The translations under genes and the position numbers were made by a program. Below, piece by piece: positions 56,847 through 64,000 of a DNA stretch of 64,000 nt (its first letter is position 1; every line of letters starts with the position of its first letter). The notes under the pieces are model-generated. The model was not told the origin of the DNA. It did not search any database and saw only the letters and a list, made by a program, of their open reading frames with translations. Origin of the DNA: Pantoea agglomerans (GTDB lineage Bacteria; Pseudomonadota; Gammaproteobacteria; Enterobacterales; Enterobacteriaceae); assembly GCF_020149765.1 (NCBI RefSeq), contig NZ_CP083808.1:248001-312000 (forward strand). The letters run 5' to 3'.

Positions 56847-58121
56847 ATGGAAAAGTTATCCTACGCGTCTGAAAACAGTACATCTGCCTGGTCCACCTAC
56901 CTTCAGCAAATCGACCGCGTCGCGCCCTATCTGGGCGAGCTGGGACGCTGGATCGATACGCTGCGCCATCCAAAACGCGCGCTGATTGTCGATATCCCGC
57001 TTCAGATGGACGACGGCTCTATCCGCCACTTCGAAGGCTATCGCGTGCAGCACAACCTGTCGCGCGGGCCGGGTAAAGGCGGCGTTCGCTACCATCCCAA
57101 TGTCGATCTGAACGAAGTGATGGCGCTCTCCGCCTGGATGACCATCAAGTGCGCCGCGGTCAATCTGCCCTATGGCGGCGCCAAAGGCGGTATCCGCTGC
57201 GATCCCTTCGCGCTGTCGGAAGGCGAACTGGAGCGCCTGACGCGCCGCTACACCAGCGAAATCGGCATCATTATCGGCCCGCAGAAAGATATTCCCGCGC
57301 CGGATGTCGGCACCAACAGCAAGGTGATGGCGTGGATGATGGATACCTACTCCATGAACAGCGGCACCACCGTAACCGGCGTAGTCACCGGCAAGCCGGT
57401 CCACCTGGGCGGCTCGCTGGGACGCGAGAAGGCGACCGGACGCGGCGTCTTTATTACCGGCCGCGAAGTGGCGCGCCGCGCGGGCATTCCCGTTGAGGGC
57501 GCGCGCGTCGCGGTGCAGGGCTTCGGCAACGTCGGCAGCGAAGCGGCGCGTCTCTTCAATGAAGCAGGCGCCTTTATCGTGGCGATCCAGGATCACAGTG
57601 CGACTCTCGCCAACGCCAACGGCATCGATATGGCGGAGCTGTCGCGCTGGCAGCAGGAGCACAAGCAGATCCTCGGCTTCCCCGGTGCGGAAAAGATCGA
57701 TGAAGAGGCGTTCTGGCGCACCGAAATGGATATCTTTATCCCTGCGGCGCTGGAAGGACAGATCACCCGCGAGCGCGCGGAAAGGCTGAGCTGCAAGCTG
57801 GTGCTGGAGGGCGCCAACGGCCCAACCTATCCCGAAGCGGACGATGTGCTGGCCGAACGCGGCATCATCGTAGTGCCGGACGTTATCTGTAACGCAGGCG
57901 GCGTAACGGTCAGTTACTTCGAATGGGTCCAGGATATGGCGAGCTTCTTCTGGAGCGAAGATGAGATCAACGCGCGCATGGATAAGATCATGACCGACGC
58001 GATGGTACACGTCTGGAACAAAGCCAAAGAGAAAGCGTGTTCGCTGCGTACCGCGGCCTATATCGTCGCCTGCGAACGCATTCTGATGGCGCGTAAAGAG
58101 CGCGGCATCTATCCGGGTTAA
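56847..58121 (+). CDS. Glutamate dehydrogenase, catabolic (GudB/RocG-like)
   Basis: A 424-residue hexameric Glu/Leu/Phe/Val dehydrogenase. Catalytic motif [14 protein letters not shown] near residue 110, [20 protein letters not shown] (catalytic Asp), the [18 protein letters not shown] hinge and Rossmann motif [12 protein letters not shown]. Length and sequence match the NAD-dependent Gram-positive-type enzyme, not the 447-residue NADP enzyme GdhA of E. coli. It interconverts glutamate and 2-oxoglutarate plus ammonia, probably for glutamate breakdown. AAAGG precedes the ATG, with a leader hairpin upstream. Confidence 0.93.
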   Translation: MEKLSYASENSTSAWSTYLQQIDRVAPYLGELGRWIDTLRHPKRALIVDIPLQMDDGSIRHFEGYRVQHNLSRGPGKGGVRYHPNVDLNEVMALSAWMTIKCAAVNLPYGGAKGGIRCDPFALSEGELERLTRRYTSEIGIIIGPQKDIPAPDVGTNSKVMAWMMDTYSMNSGTTVTGVVTGKPVHLGGSLGREKATGRGVFITGREVARRAGIPVEGARVAVQGFGNVGSEAARLFNEAGAFIVAIQDHSATLANANGIDMAELSRWQQEHKQILGFPGAEKIDEEAFWRTEMDIFIPAALEGQITRERAERLSCKLVLEGANGPTYPEADDVLAERGIIVVPDVICNAGGVTVSYFEWVQDMASFFWSEDEINARMDKIMTDAMVHVWNKAKEKACSLRTAAYIVACERILMARKERGIYPG

Positions 58122-58154
58122 TCGCTTAACGGGCAGCGCAGGCTGCCCCAGATT

Positions 58155-58895
58155 TCAGTAGCGCACCAGGCCGCCATCGACCGCGTACTGGCTGCCCGTC
58201 ACAAAAGAGGCGTCGCTGGAGAGCAGAAACAGCGCGACCGCCGCCGCCTCTTCCGCCTTCCCGGCCCGCTTCAGCGGCACCTGGCTGACGATAAAATCCT
58301 CGAACTGCTGACGCGCCGTCTCCGGCATAAAATCGCGGAAATGGGTTTCGATCGGCCCCGGCACCACCACATTCACCCGTATGCCACGCGGCGCCAGCGC
58401 CGATGCCCAACTGCGCGCCATGGCAATAATCGCCCCTTTGGTGGCGGCATAGAGGCTGGTCGTTGCCGCGCCTTCATAGGTCGAGGATGAGGAGGTGACC
58501 ACCACCGATGCGCCAGGGTTAAGCAAAGAAGAGAGCCTGGCGAGCTGAAGCATCGGGCCACGCACGTTGGCGTTCATCATGGCGTTAAACGACTCTGCGG
58601 TCACCGACTCCAGTTCGCTTAGCTCGGCATAACCAGCATTCAGCCAGAGCCCATCCAGCCGGCCCCACTTTTCCACCGCTTCACCCAGCGCCTCGATATC
58701 CGCCTCCAGCGAGGCGTCGTTGCGCAGCAGCAGCGCATTGTCGTGCAGCACGCTGTTGGCATACTGCAGTCGGCTGGCATTGCGCCCGGTTACCGCAACG
58801 CGGCCGCCCTCTGCCTGAATGCGCTGCGCCCCCGCCAGCCCCATGCCGCTGGTGCCGCCGGTAATCAGGATACGTTTGTCACTAAATCGGGCCAT
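58155..58895 (-). CDS. Short-chain dehydrogenase/reductase
   Basis: A 246-residue classical SDR with TGGTSGMG at 13-20, NAGY, catalytic Ser in VVTSSSSTYEG, YAATK with the Tyr-Lys pair, and VPGPIETHF. The C-terminal VTGSQYAVDGGLVRY closes the substrate site. NADP preference is suggested by the Arg after the second strand (TGRNAS). It converges on the dehydrogenase gene and has its own GGAGGGG ribosome site. Substrate unknown. Confidence 0.9.
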   Translation of the reverse strand: MARFSDKRILITGGTSGMGLAGAQRIQAEGGRVAVTGRNASRLQYANSVLHDNALLLRNDASLEADIEALGEAVEKWGRLDGLWLNAGYAELSELESVTAESFNAMMNANVRGPMLQLARLSSLLNPGASVVVTSSSSTYEGAATTSLYAATKGAIIAMARSWASALAPRGIRVNVVVPGPIETHFRDFMPETARQQFEDFIVSQVPLKRAGKAEEAAAVALFLLSSDASFVTGSQYAVDGGLVRY

Positions 58896-59333
58896 AACCC
58901 CTCCAGAAAAGACGCCGCGGATTTGAGCGGCGCGTGCAAAACAACACTATCTCTGAATGTTAGCTGGCGGCGGCAATAACGCGTGATTTAAGGGGTGACA
59001 GATTGATGACATTTTCGATCGGCTTATAAACTGGGTTTACAGGGTGTCGATTATTTTCAGGCCAGATTCATGAAAATACGCCCTCTGACTAGACCTCATA
59101 ATAAACAGGGTTATTTGTGTTTTTAAACTTACCAGGCTCTTTTTTTACGGATTCTTTACAGGCTAACTTCCTGAGACAAAGCGATTTAAACCATGCTGAC
59201 CCGTGATTACGGCATCAACTGCATGTTTGTTCGGCTATATCAGCCTAAAAATCTGCTAATTTGAAAGCGAGGCCGTTTTTATAGTAAGGTAAATTGTTGT
59301 AAACAAGCTGCCGTAATTTATTTTAACAGGCTG

Positions 59334-59407
59334 CTTATAGCTTTCTTTCCCATAGTTTGTTGGCAGTTCGGCGACGAAAGCTATAAGAGCCTCATTGGTT
59401 AATGAGG
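59334..59407 (+). promoter_or_regulatory. proP leader with two hairpins, one covering the RBS
   Basis: Hairpin 1: CTTATAGCTTTC (59334-59345) pairs perfectly with GAAAGCTATAAG (59376-59387) over a 30-base loop. Hairpin 2: CCTCATT (59390-59396), loop GGTT, AATGAGG (59401-59407); its right arm contains GAGG at 59404-59407, the only ribosome site for the ATG at 59413. Folding of hairpin 2 would block translation. The rest of 58896-59333 has no gene. Confidence 0.6.
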
Positions 59408-59412
59408 ATATT

Positions 59413-60873
59413 ATGAGCACCGGGAATCAACCCACAGATAAAAGCAAAAAGCATTTCTGGCAGAAAAAGCAGAAAGAGCTGACGGTCGACGATATCACCA
59501 TCGTCGATAACGATATGCTGAAGCGCGCGGTCGGCGCAGCGGCGCTGGGCAACGCGATGGAGTGGTTCGACTTCGGCGTCTATAGCTATCTCGCCGTGAC
59601 CATTGGTAAAGTCTTTTTCGCCAATGCCAGTAACACCGCGCAGCTGATCGCGGCGTTCGGCACCTTCGCCGCCGCCTTCCTGGTGCGCCCTATCGGCGGA
59701 CTGGTATTCGGCCCGCTGGGGGATCGCATCGGCCGCCAGAAGGTGCTGGCGATGACCATGATCATGATGTCGATCGGCACCTTCTGTATTGGCCTGATCC
59801 CCTCCTACGCCAGCATCGGCATTCTTGCGCCGATACTGCTGCTGGTAGCACGGCTGGTGCAGGGTTTCTCTACCGGCGGTGAGTATGGCGGCGCGGCAAC
59901 CTTTATCGCCGAGTATTCCACCGATAACCGTCGCGGCTTTATGGGCAGCTTTCTTGAGTTCGGCACCCTGGGCGGCTACCTGCTGGGCGCCGGCTTTGTG
60001 ACGGCGCTTACCTCGGTGCTGCCGGAGCAGACCATGCTCGACTGGGGCTGGCGCGTTCCCTTCTTCGTCGCCGCGCCGCTCGGCCTGTTTGGCCTCTACG
60101 TTCGTCTGAAGCTGGAAGAGACGCCGGCGTTCCAGCAGCATATGGAGAAGCAGGAGGCGCTGGAGCATAGCAAACCGAAGATGACGGTGATGCAGATGCT
60201 GAAGAAGTACCACAAGCCGATGCTGAAATGTATTGGTCTGGTGCTGCTGTTTAACGTCTCCAACTACATGCTGACCTCTTATATGCCGAGCTACCTGACC
60301 GGCGTCCTCGGCATGGGCGAGCTGAGCAGCCTGCTGCTGATTATGGTGGTGATGTTCGTGATGATGCCGCTGACGCTGTTCTGGGGTCACTGGGCGGATC
60401 GCCTGGGCCGCCGTCCGGTCATCGGCAGCGGCGCTATCGGTCTGATCCTGCTGTCGATCCCCTGCATGATGCTGGTGGCCTCAGGCAATATGTGGCTGGT
60501 GTTTGCCGGACTGATCGTGCTGGGCGCGCTGCATACCTGCTTCAGCGGCTCGATGCCTGCCACATTGCCGGCGCTGTTCGTTACCGATATCCGCTACAGT
60601 GCGCTGGCCATCGGCTTTAACCTGTCCGTCTCGCTGTTCGGCGGCACCACACCGCTGATTACCGCCTGGCTGGTGGACAAAACCCATAACCTGATGATGC
60701 CCGCCTACTATCTGATGGGCGCAGGCGTGATTGGTCTGCTGACCGTGCTGACGCTGCATGAATCGGCGCGTAAGCCGCTGCGCGGCTCCTCGCCTGCGGT
60801 GGCCACCGAGGCCGAGGCGCACCGCCTGGTGAAAAAGCTGCGCTCGCGTAATAAAGAGCGTCCGGCGCAGTAA
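59413..60873 (+). CDS. proP: ProP-like proline/glycine betaine transporter
   Basis: A 486-residue major facilitator of the metabolite:proton symporter family. AALGNAMEWFDFGVYSYLAV, LVRPIGGLVFGPLGDRIGRQ, VQGFSTGGEYGGAATFIAEY and HWADRLGRRPVIG are family marks, close to E. coli ProP. It imports osmoprotectants with protons under hyperosmotic stress. It lacks the long C-terminal coiled coil of E. coli ProP, ending soon after the last helix, so its osmotic set point may differ. The in-frame TTG at 59395 is less likely than the ATG at 59413. Close relatives (other betaine/carboxylate porters) remain possible. Confidence 0.83.
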   Translation: MSTGNQPTDKSKKHFWQKKQKELTVDDITIVDNDMLKRAVGAAALGNAMEWFDFGVYSYLAVTIGKVFFANASNTAQLIAAFGTFAAAFLVRPIGGLVFGPLGDRIGRQKVLAMTMIMMSIGTFCIGLIPSYASIGILAPILLLVARLVQGFSTGGEYGGAATFIAEYSTDNRRGFMGSFLEFGTLGGYLLGAGFVTALTSVLPEQTMLDWGWRVPFFVAAPLGLFGLYVRLKLEETPAFQQHMEKQEALEHSKPKMTVMQMLKKYHKPMLKCIGLVLLFNVSNYMLTSYMPSYLTGVLGMGELSSLLLIMVVMFVMMPLTLFWGHWADRLGRRPVIGSGAIGLILLSIPCMMLVASGNMWLVFAGLIVLGALHTCFSGSMPATLPALFVTDIRYSALAIGFNLSVSLFGGTTPLITAWLVDKTHNLMMPAYYLMGAGVIGLLTVLTLHESARKPLRGSSPAVATEAEAHRLVKKLRSRNKERPAQ

Positions 60874-60896
60874 TTTCTGCCGCACTTCCTCACCCT

Positions 60897-60925
60897 AAAA
60901 CCCGCCAGCGGCGGGTTTTCTTTTA
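60897..60925 (+). terminator. Terminator after proP
   Basis: Stem AAAACCCGCC / GGCGGGTTTT (60897-60919, loop AGC) followed by CTTTTA. Standard intrinsic terminator. Confidence 0.9.
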
Positions 60926-61035
60926 TCCGCCGTATGAAAAGCGCGCATTCATAGCGAGATGATTGAAAAGGCATGTTTTTTTCCGCTCAGAATCGTTATG
61001 GTATCGGTTCCACGGAACGAGAAAGGAAGATCATT

Positions 61036-61374
61036 ATGGTGTTGAAAGAGAACGCCGAACACTATATCTGGGGCGACCAGTGCGACGGCTGGATACTGAT
61101 GCAGCGGCAGGATCTCAGCATTATCCACGAGCGGATGCCCGCTGGCACCGAGGAAATTCGTCACTATCACGCCCAGAGTCGTCAGTTCTTTTTTGTATTG
61201 CGCGGCACCCTCTGTATGGAGCTTGAGGGCGAGCGTCACCTGCTCAACTCACATCAGGGGCTGGAAGTTCCTCCAGAAGCAAAACATCAGGCGCGAAACG
61301 ACAGCGACAGCGACGTTGAGTTTCTGGTGGTCTCTCACCCCACCACGCGTGGCGATCGCACTGACCTGCGCTAA
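61036..61374 (+). CDS. Small cupin-domain protein
   Basis: A 112-residue single-cupin protein. Motif 1 is EEIRHYHAQSRQFFFVLRG with metal-type histidines and Gln/Glu; motif 2 is the LEVPPEAKHQARNDSDSDV segment with His. It may bind a metal and a small ligand; no enzyme activity can be assigned. AGGAAG before the ATG at 61036 fixes the start; the frame is open to 60973 upstream. It sits between proP and the 34-residue peptide gene. Confidence 0.85.
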   Translation: MVLKENAEHYIWGDQCDGWILMQRQDLSIIHERMPAGTEEIRHYHAQSRQFFFVLRGTLCMELEGERHLLNSHQGLEVPPEAKHQARNDSDSDVEFLVVSHPTTRGDRTDLR

Positions 61375-61509
61375 GGTTTTTGATCGAGGCCGATGTAGCA
61401 GCTAATCGCTGTATGCAGGTTTTTTGATCCAGAACAATCCAGCCCGCGCCACCTTCTGTCAATTTGTGTAAACGGTTTCGATAACCGCACACTTAATGGA
61501 GGCAGGCTG

Positions 61510-61614
61510 ATGACGGGTAAATTCGGATTAACGGCGGGTATGGTGGTGTGGCTGGTCTATGTGGCGTGGATGGTAAGCTACTACTCCGGCACCTTTTCTC
61601 TGTTCGCTCACTGA
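61510..61614 (+). CDS. 34-residue single-pass membrane peptide
   Basis: A short gene reading MTGKFGLTAGMVVWLVYVAW and ending SGTFSLFAH. It has a strong ribosome site (GGAGG, 61498-61502) eight bases before the ATG and a hydrophobic stretch of about 17 residues. It is followed by a bidirectional terminator. These are marks of real small membrane proteins, but I do not recognise a named one. Confidence 0.6.
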   Translation: MTGKFGLTAGMVVWLVYVAWMVSYYSGTFSLFAH

Positions 61615-61658
61615 CGCATAGAAAGTTACGCGCCTGACTACAGACGCTTCGCGCATAC

Positions 61659-61697
61659 AAAAACGCGCCGCAGGTAAAAGCACTGCGGCGCGTTTTT
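61659..61697. terminator. Bidirectional terminator
   Basis: Stem CGCGCCGCAG / CTGCGGCGCG (61664-61692) with T5 on the right and A5 on the left. It serves the small peptide gene on the plus strand and yebG on the minus strand. Confidence 0.92.
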
Positions 61698-61713
61698 AGT
61701 GTGATGCAGGAAC

Positions 61714-62064
61714 TTAAGCCGCTTTAACGGCGCGCACCTTTTTGGTCTGCGCAACGTCGCCTTCGCCATTTTCATCAGCGTGCTCTGCCGCGCGAGCCTT
61801 TTTCGCTGCATCAGCGGAGTCAGACGCATCCGGGAGCTTGCTGGTGCGCAGAATATGCTGAATCGCCTCTTTCTGCTCTGCAAGCAGCAGGCCGAGGGTT
61901 TCCGCCTGAGACTCGTCCATATCGGGCTGATGCTGCGCTAACCAGTCGGTAAAGGCCTCCGCCATGTCGAGCATCTTATCGTAGGCATCCGCCTCTTTTT
62001 TGCTGGCAAACGTCATTTTCTCTTCACCCTTCTTGACGACTACGTATTTAATTTCGACAGCCAT
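61714..62064 (-). CDS. yebG: YebG, SOS-regulated DNA-damage protein
   Basis: A 116-residue protein beginning MAVEIKYVVVKKGEEKMTFA with SKKEADAYDKMLDMAE, matching E. coli YebG. The C-terminal tail from about residue 80 is longer and charged, ending KKVRAVKAA, which the 96-residue E. coli protein lacks. Biochemical role not defined; it is LexA-controlled in E. coli. A consensus LexA box lies 15 bases before the ATG. Confidence 0.93.
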   Translation of the reverse strand: MAVEIKYVVVKKGEEKMTFASKKEADAYDKMLDMAEAFTDWLAQHQPDMDESQAETLGLLLAEQKEAIQHILRTSKLPDASDSADAAKKARAAEHADENGEGDVAQTKKVRAVKAA

Positions 62065-62078
62065 TTTTGCCCCTCCGA

Positions 62079-62098
62079 TACTGTTAATATATACAGTA
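62079..62098 (-). promoter_or_regulatory. LexA (SOS) box of yebG
   Basis: TACTGTTAATATATACAGTA: the CTG-N10-CAG core is exact and the flanks TA match the full 20-bp consensus, differing only in the central AT stretch. Confidence 0.93.
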
Positions 62099-62169
62099 TA
62101 TCCCTCATGCGGCCGGATTGCATCCTTTTTTCAAGGCGATTGTCTTAACAGGTGAAGAGCGATAATTCA

Positions 62170-62964
62170 TTATGAAATCAGCTCGTTAAGGAAGTCTGCC
62201 AGCGCCTTGCGCGGATCGTCCTCTTCCGAGACGATCATTTCAATGCCCCACTGCCCCAGCACCTCGCGCGCCACCGGATTGTTACGGTTGGTGAAGAGAT
62301 AAGACTTTGGCCGCGCGGTCGCCAGACCGGTTCTGCCCCACATTTTGGTCAGCCGGTAAAACAAGAGGCGGATGTTAAAATCGCTGATGCTGTAGCCGAC
62401 GAACAGCACCGAATTGCCCATCACGTCGTGGGTCAGTTTAATATCGAGCGGCGAATCGAAATAGAGACGTTCGAAGTAGCTGCTCTCATCCAGCACAATC
62501 GAGGTATCGTCGTCGAAATCACCGTGCAGCTTGATGATATGCCGCTTGTCTTCGGTCAGCGCCACCAGGTCCGCCGCGTTGGCGACTTTGCTGTAGGGAA
62601 CGCCGTGCGCCTCGTGCGCTGCTTCCAGCCAGCGGTCGTAATTGGTGGTGTAGATGCGGCTAAAGTTGCCCTGGGTAATCATGGTATGAATTTCTGAGGA
62701 GCGGACATCAATGTCCGGCCGGTGCCACTCGCGATCCATCCAGCTGCGCAGCGGGCCAAGCGAACCTTTCTTCTGTTTGTAATACTCCGCCAGCGAAAGA
62801 TGGGTGCCGTAGGTGTTGAATATTTTGGGATCGTAGCCCAGCTCATTCGCCAGATGGGCTATCAGCTCATGCCACTCCGGCAGCCCCAGATTGCGCGATA
62901 TGCCCGCACCGGCGAACAGGATCAGTTTGCCGGAGTCGTAGGCGCGTTTTAGTTCAGGTTTCAT
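62170..62964 (-). CDS. SIR2-family protein (SIR2_2 type)
   Basis: A 264-residue single-domain protein with a sirtuin-like NAD-binding core: GAGIS at 19-23, TTNYD at 106-110 (TQNID equivalent) and LHGD at 146-149 with the catalytic-type His147. VGYSISD at 189-195 is a mark of the SIR2_2 family. The zinc-binding Cys pairs of deacetylase sirtuins are absent, so NAD hydrolysis is more likely than deacetylation. Related domains serve as NAD-depleting effectors in several phage-defence systems. There is no fused sensor or membrane domain. It is second in a two-gene operon; its ATG overlaps the stop codon of the Ham1-like gene. Confidence 0.85.
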   Translation of the reverse strand: MKPELKRAYDSGKLILFAGAGISRNLGLPEWHELIAHLANELGYDPKIFNTYGTHLSLAEYYKQKKGSLGPLRSWMDREWHRPDIDVRSSEIHTMITQGNFSRIYTTNYDRWLEAAHEAHGVPYSKVANAADLVALTEDKRHIIKLHGDFDDDTSIVLDESSYFERLYFDSPLDIKLTHDVMGNSVLFVGYSISDFNIRLLFYRLTKMWGRTGLATARPKSYLFTNRNNPVAREVLGQWGIEMIVSEEDDPRKALADFLNELIS

Positions 62965-63521
62965 GCCACTCCTCGGGCGGTTTTCAGGAATTCGGCGAAG
63001 CGGTCGAGCGCCAGCTTTCGCATAGAGATCTCATTTTTCAGCTCGCCCATCTCGGCGAAGGTCTGGCTATGGCCTTCCGGAATAAAGACGCAGTCCCACT
63101 GAAATTCGCGCGGTCCGACGGGCTGGGCGGTGATGGTGCCACGAACTTCGCCGTGAAACTGGTACATTTTGCGTCCGTCGCAGTAGCCCAGCACGGTTTT
63201 CGCCGTGACCGCCTGGCTGTCGAGTCCCTGCACCAGCTTGGCGAAACGCTCCGCCTCTAGCCGGTTCCAGAAGATGCGCGTCAGCCCGGCCGGCAGGCCA
63301 TTCAGCCCATCAAGGTAGAGTCCGGTATGCTCGACAAAGAGCGGACGGCCGATAATGGAAAAGGCCTTAGTGAGTTTGTCGCGCACCAGCGCAATTTCGT
63401 TTTCCGTCTGGATTTCATCGATACGGCGGGCGATAGGCAGAACGTCGACGCCTACCGGTTCGAGGATTTTTCGTACCTCGGTCAGCTTATGCTCATTGGC
63501 TGACAGAAAGCGGATTTTCAT
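62961..63521 (-). CDS. Divergent Ham1/RdgB-like NTP pyrophosphatase
   Basis: A 186-residue protein of the ITPase (Ham1/RdgB/Maf-like) fold. Phosphate-loop analogue SANEHK at 7-12 (usual form SxNxxK), the EHTGL segment at 64-68 where housekeeping enzymes have DDSGL, QWD at 141-143 and ISMRKLA at 165-171 in place of SHRxxA. Thus the catalytic Asp (D69 in E. coli RdgB) is His and the nucleobase-side His is Met. It is probably not the housekeeping RdgB, which should be elsewhere. It may act on a different nucleotide or only bind one. A TATAAT stands at 63607-63602 upstream on the minus strand. Confidence 0.85.
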   Translation of the reverse strand: MKIRFLSANEHKLTEVRKILEPVGVDVLPIARRIDEIQTENEIALVRDKLTKAFSIIGRPLFVEHTGLYLDGLNGLPAGLTRIFWNRLEAERFAKLVQGLDSQAVTAKTVLGYCDGRKMYQFHGEVRGTITAQPVGPREFQWDCVFIPEGHSQTFAEMGELKNEISMRKLALDRFAEFLKTARGVA

Positions 63522-63786
63522 TGCAAGCCTTTAAATTATTCTGTTTTAGCGGATAAAGAGGCGTTATCAGCGGGTTATCCTGTTTTTAAACTTCCGCCGT
63601 CATTATAAAAACGGCGTGGACGATTGAGTAGAGTCTAGCTGACACCACTTAAGGGCTAAAGGATATCTCACCTGCAGGCCCTGGACAGGCGACAGGAAAG
63701 CAGGTTTTTTGACGGGAAAGGCAGAGTCACTGCATCAGCGGCCTGTCACTTCGGTTGCAGTAGTGCAGCCTGGCCCGGCCGTTTAT

Positions 63787-63972
63787 TCAGCTGCCGTCGC
63801 GCTCGTCCGGCCGCCGCCTGACCAGAGCAAGCTGATAGAGATTATTTCGGTCAATCCACCTGCCGCAGCTCAAGCAGACAGCGCCGTGAGGGGTATGTTT
63901 TTCATCATTTTGCAGGGTGTACTGGAAACGGCGCTCTCCACACTGTTGGCACCGGATCTTAACTCGGCCCAT
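63787..63972 (-). CDS. Small zinc-ribbon protein
   Basis: A 61-residue protein with CQQC near residue 9 and CLSC near residue 33, forming a treble-clef or ribbon zinc site. The rest is basic. GGAG is seven bases from the ATG. Similar tiny Cys4 proteins occur in enterobacterial chromosomes and prophages; no function is known. It is read in the same direction as the Ham1-SIR2 pair, 265 bases upstream of it, so a shared transcript is possible but not shown. Confidence 0.65.
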   Translation of the reverse strand: MGRVKIRCQQCGERRFQYTLQNDEKHTPHGAVCLSCGRWIDRNNLYQLALVRRRPDERDGS

Positions 63973-64000
63973 AGGGAGACTCCATCAAGGTTAATTAAGC

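Overview
This window reads as the chromosome of a gamma-proteobacterium of the order Enterobacterales, most likely the family Erwiniaceae (Pantoea/Mixta-like). That is an inference from many close matches to E. coli proteins (UlaR/UlaG/UlaA-F, NarGHJI-NarK, YdeP, YebG, YajD, PdxI, ProP) combined with non-E. coli accessory genes, dense GC-rich coding sequence and enterobacterial regulatory sites (LexA box, FNR box, sigma-28 elements). No rRNA, tRNA, CRISPR array, transposase or integrase was recognised.

Layout, left to right. 1-1226: end of MesX (DUF1852) and MesD, a folate-independent core-MetE-type methionine synthase. 1452-3256: fasciclin-domain exported protein, ECF sigma factor and RskA-like anti-sigma factor. 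3387-3734: HNH protein YajD. 3880-10030: methyl-accepting chemotaxis protein, a CHASE4/PAS/GGDEF/EAL protein and a Cache/GGDEF diguanylate cyclase, followed by a MerR-type regulator. 11208-14432: pyridoxal reductase PdxI-like AKR and the YdeP oxidoreductase. 14526-16752: DUF4865, tautomerase and carboxymuconolactone decarboxylase-like genes with a divergent LysR regulator. 17194-20061: Dat and Ddc, making 1,3-diaminopropane. 20157-26804: a complete L-ascorbate utilisation locus, ulaR-ulaG divergent from ulaABCDEF, with a near-perfect 15-bp inverted repeat between them.

26805-30034 is the most rearranged part. An AT-richer ABC exporter gene lies between two 185-bp direct repeats (4 mismatches) of the 3' end of a DUF1275 (YoaK-type) gene, and beside the left repeat lies the last 20 or so codons of a second ABC exporter. 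30255-38296 is narK-narGHJI on the minus strand; narH carries a frameshift near 32214-32219. An 803-bp non-coding region upstream of narK holds an FNR box and a NarL/NarP-type 7-2-7 site.

39100-46554: TetR/MFS pair, small exported repeat-rich protein, B3/B4-domain protein, second DUF1275 protein, TIM-barrel isomerase, CorA-family channel and an OpgC-like acyltransferase. 47190-51688: SGNH hydrolase, convergent to a four-gene operon (SSS symporter, cytoplasmic BNR sialidase-like protein, YhcH/NanQ-like protein, SDR) that looks like uptake and catabolism of an acidic sugar. 52113-55835: lipoprotein, then a metal-chelate binding protein with a TonB-dependent receptor but no permease or ATPase. 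56094-61614: RidA, catabolic-type glutamate dehydrogenase, SDR, ProP-like transporter whose leader can hide its own ribosome binding site, a cupin and a 34-residue membrane peptide. 61714-62064: YebG under a LexA box. 62170-63521: a two-gene overlapping operon of a SIR2-family protein and a divergent Ham1/RdgB-type nucleotide pyrophosphatase, the best candidate for an uncharacterised system, possibly phage defence. A 61-residue zinc-ribbon protein ends the window.
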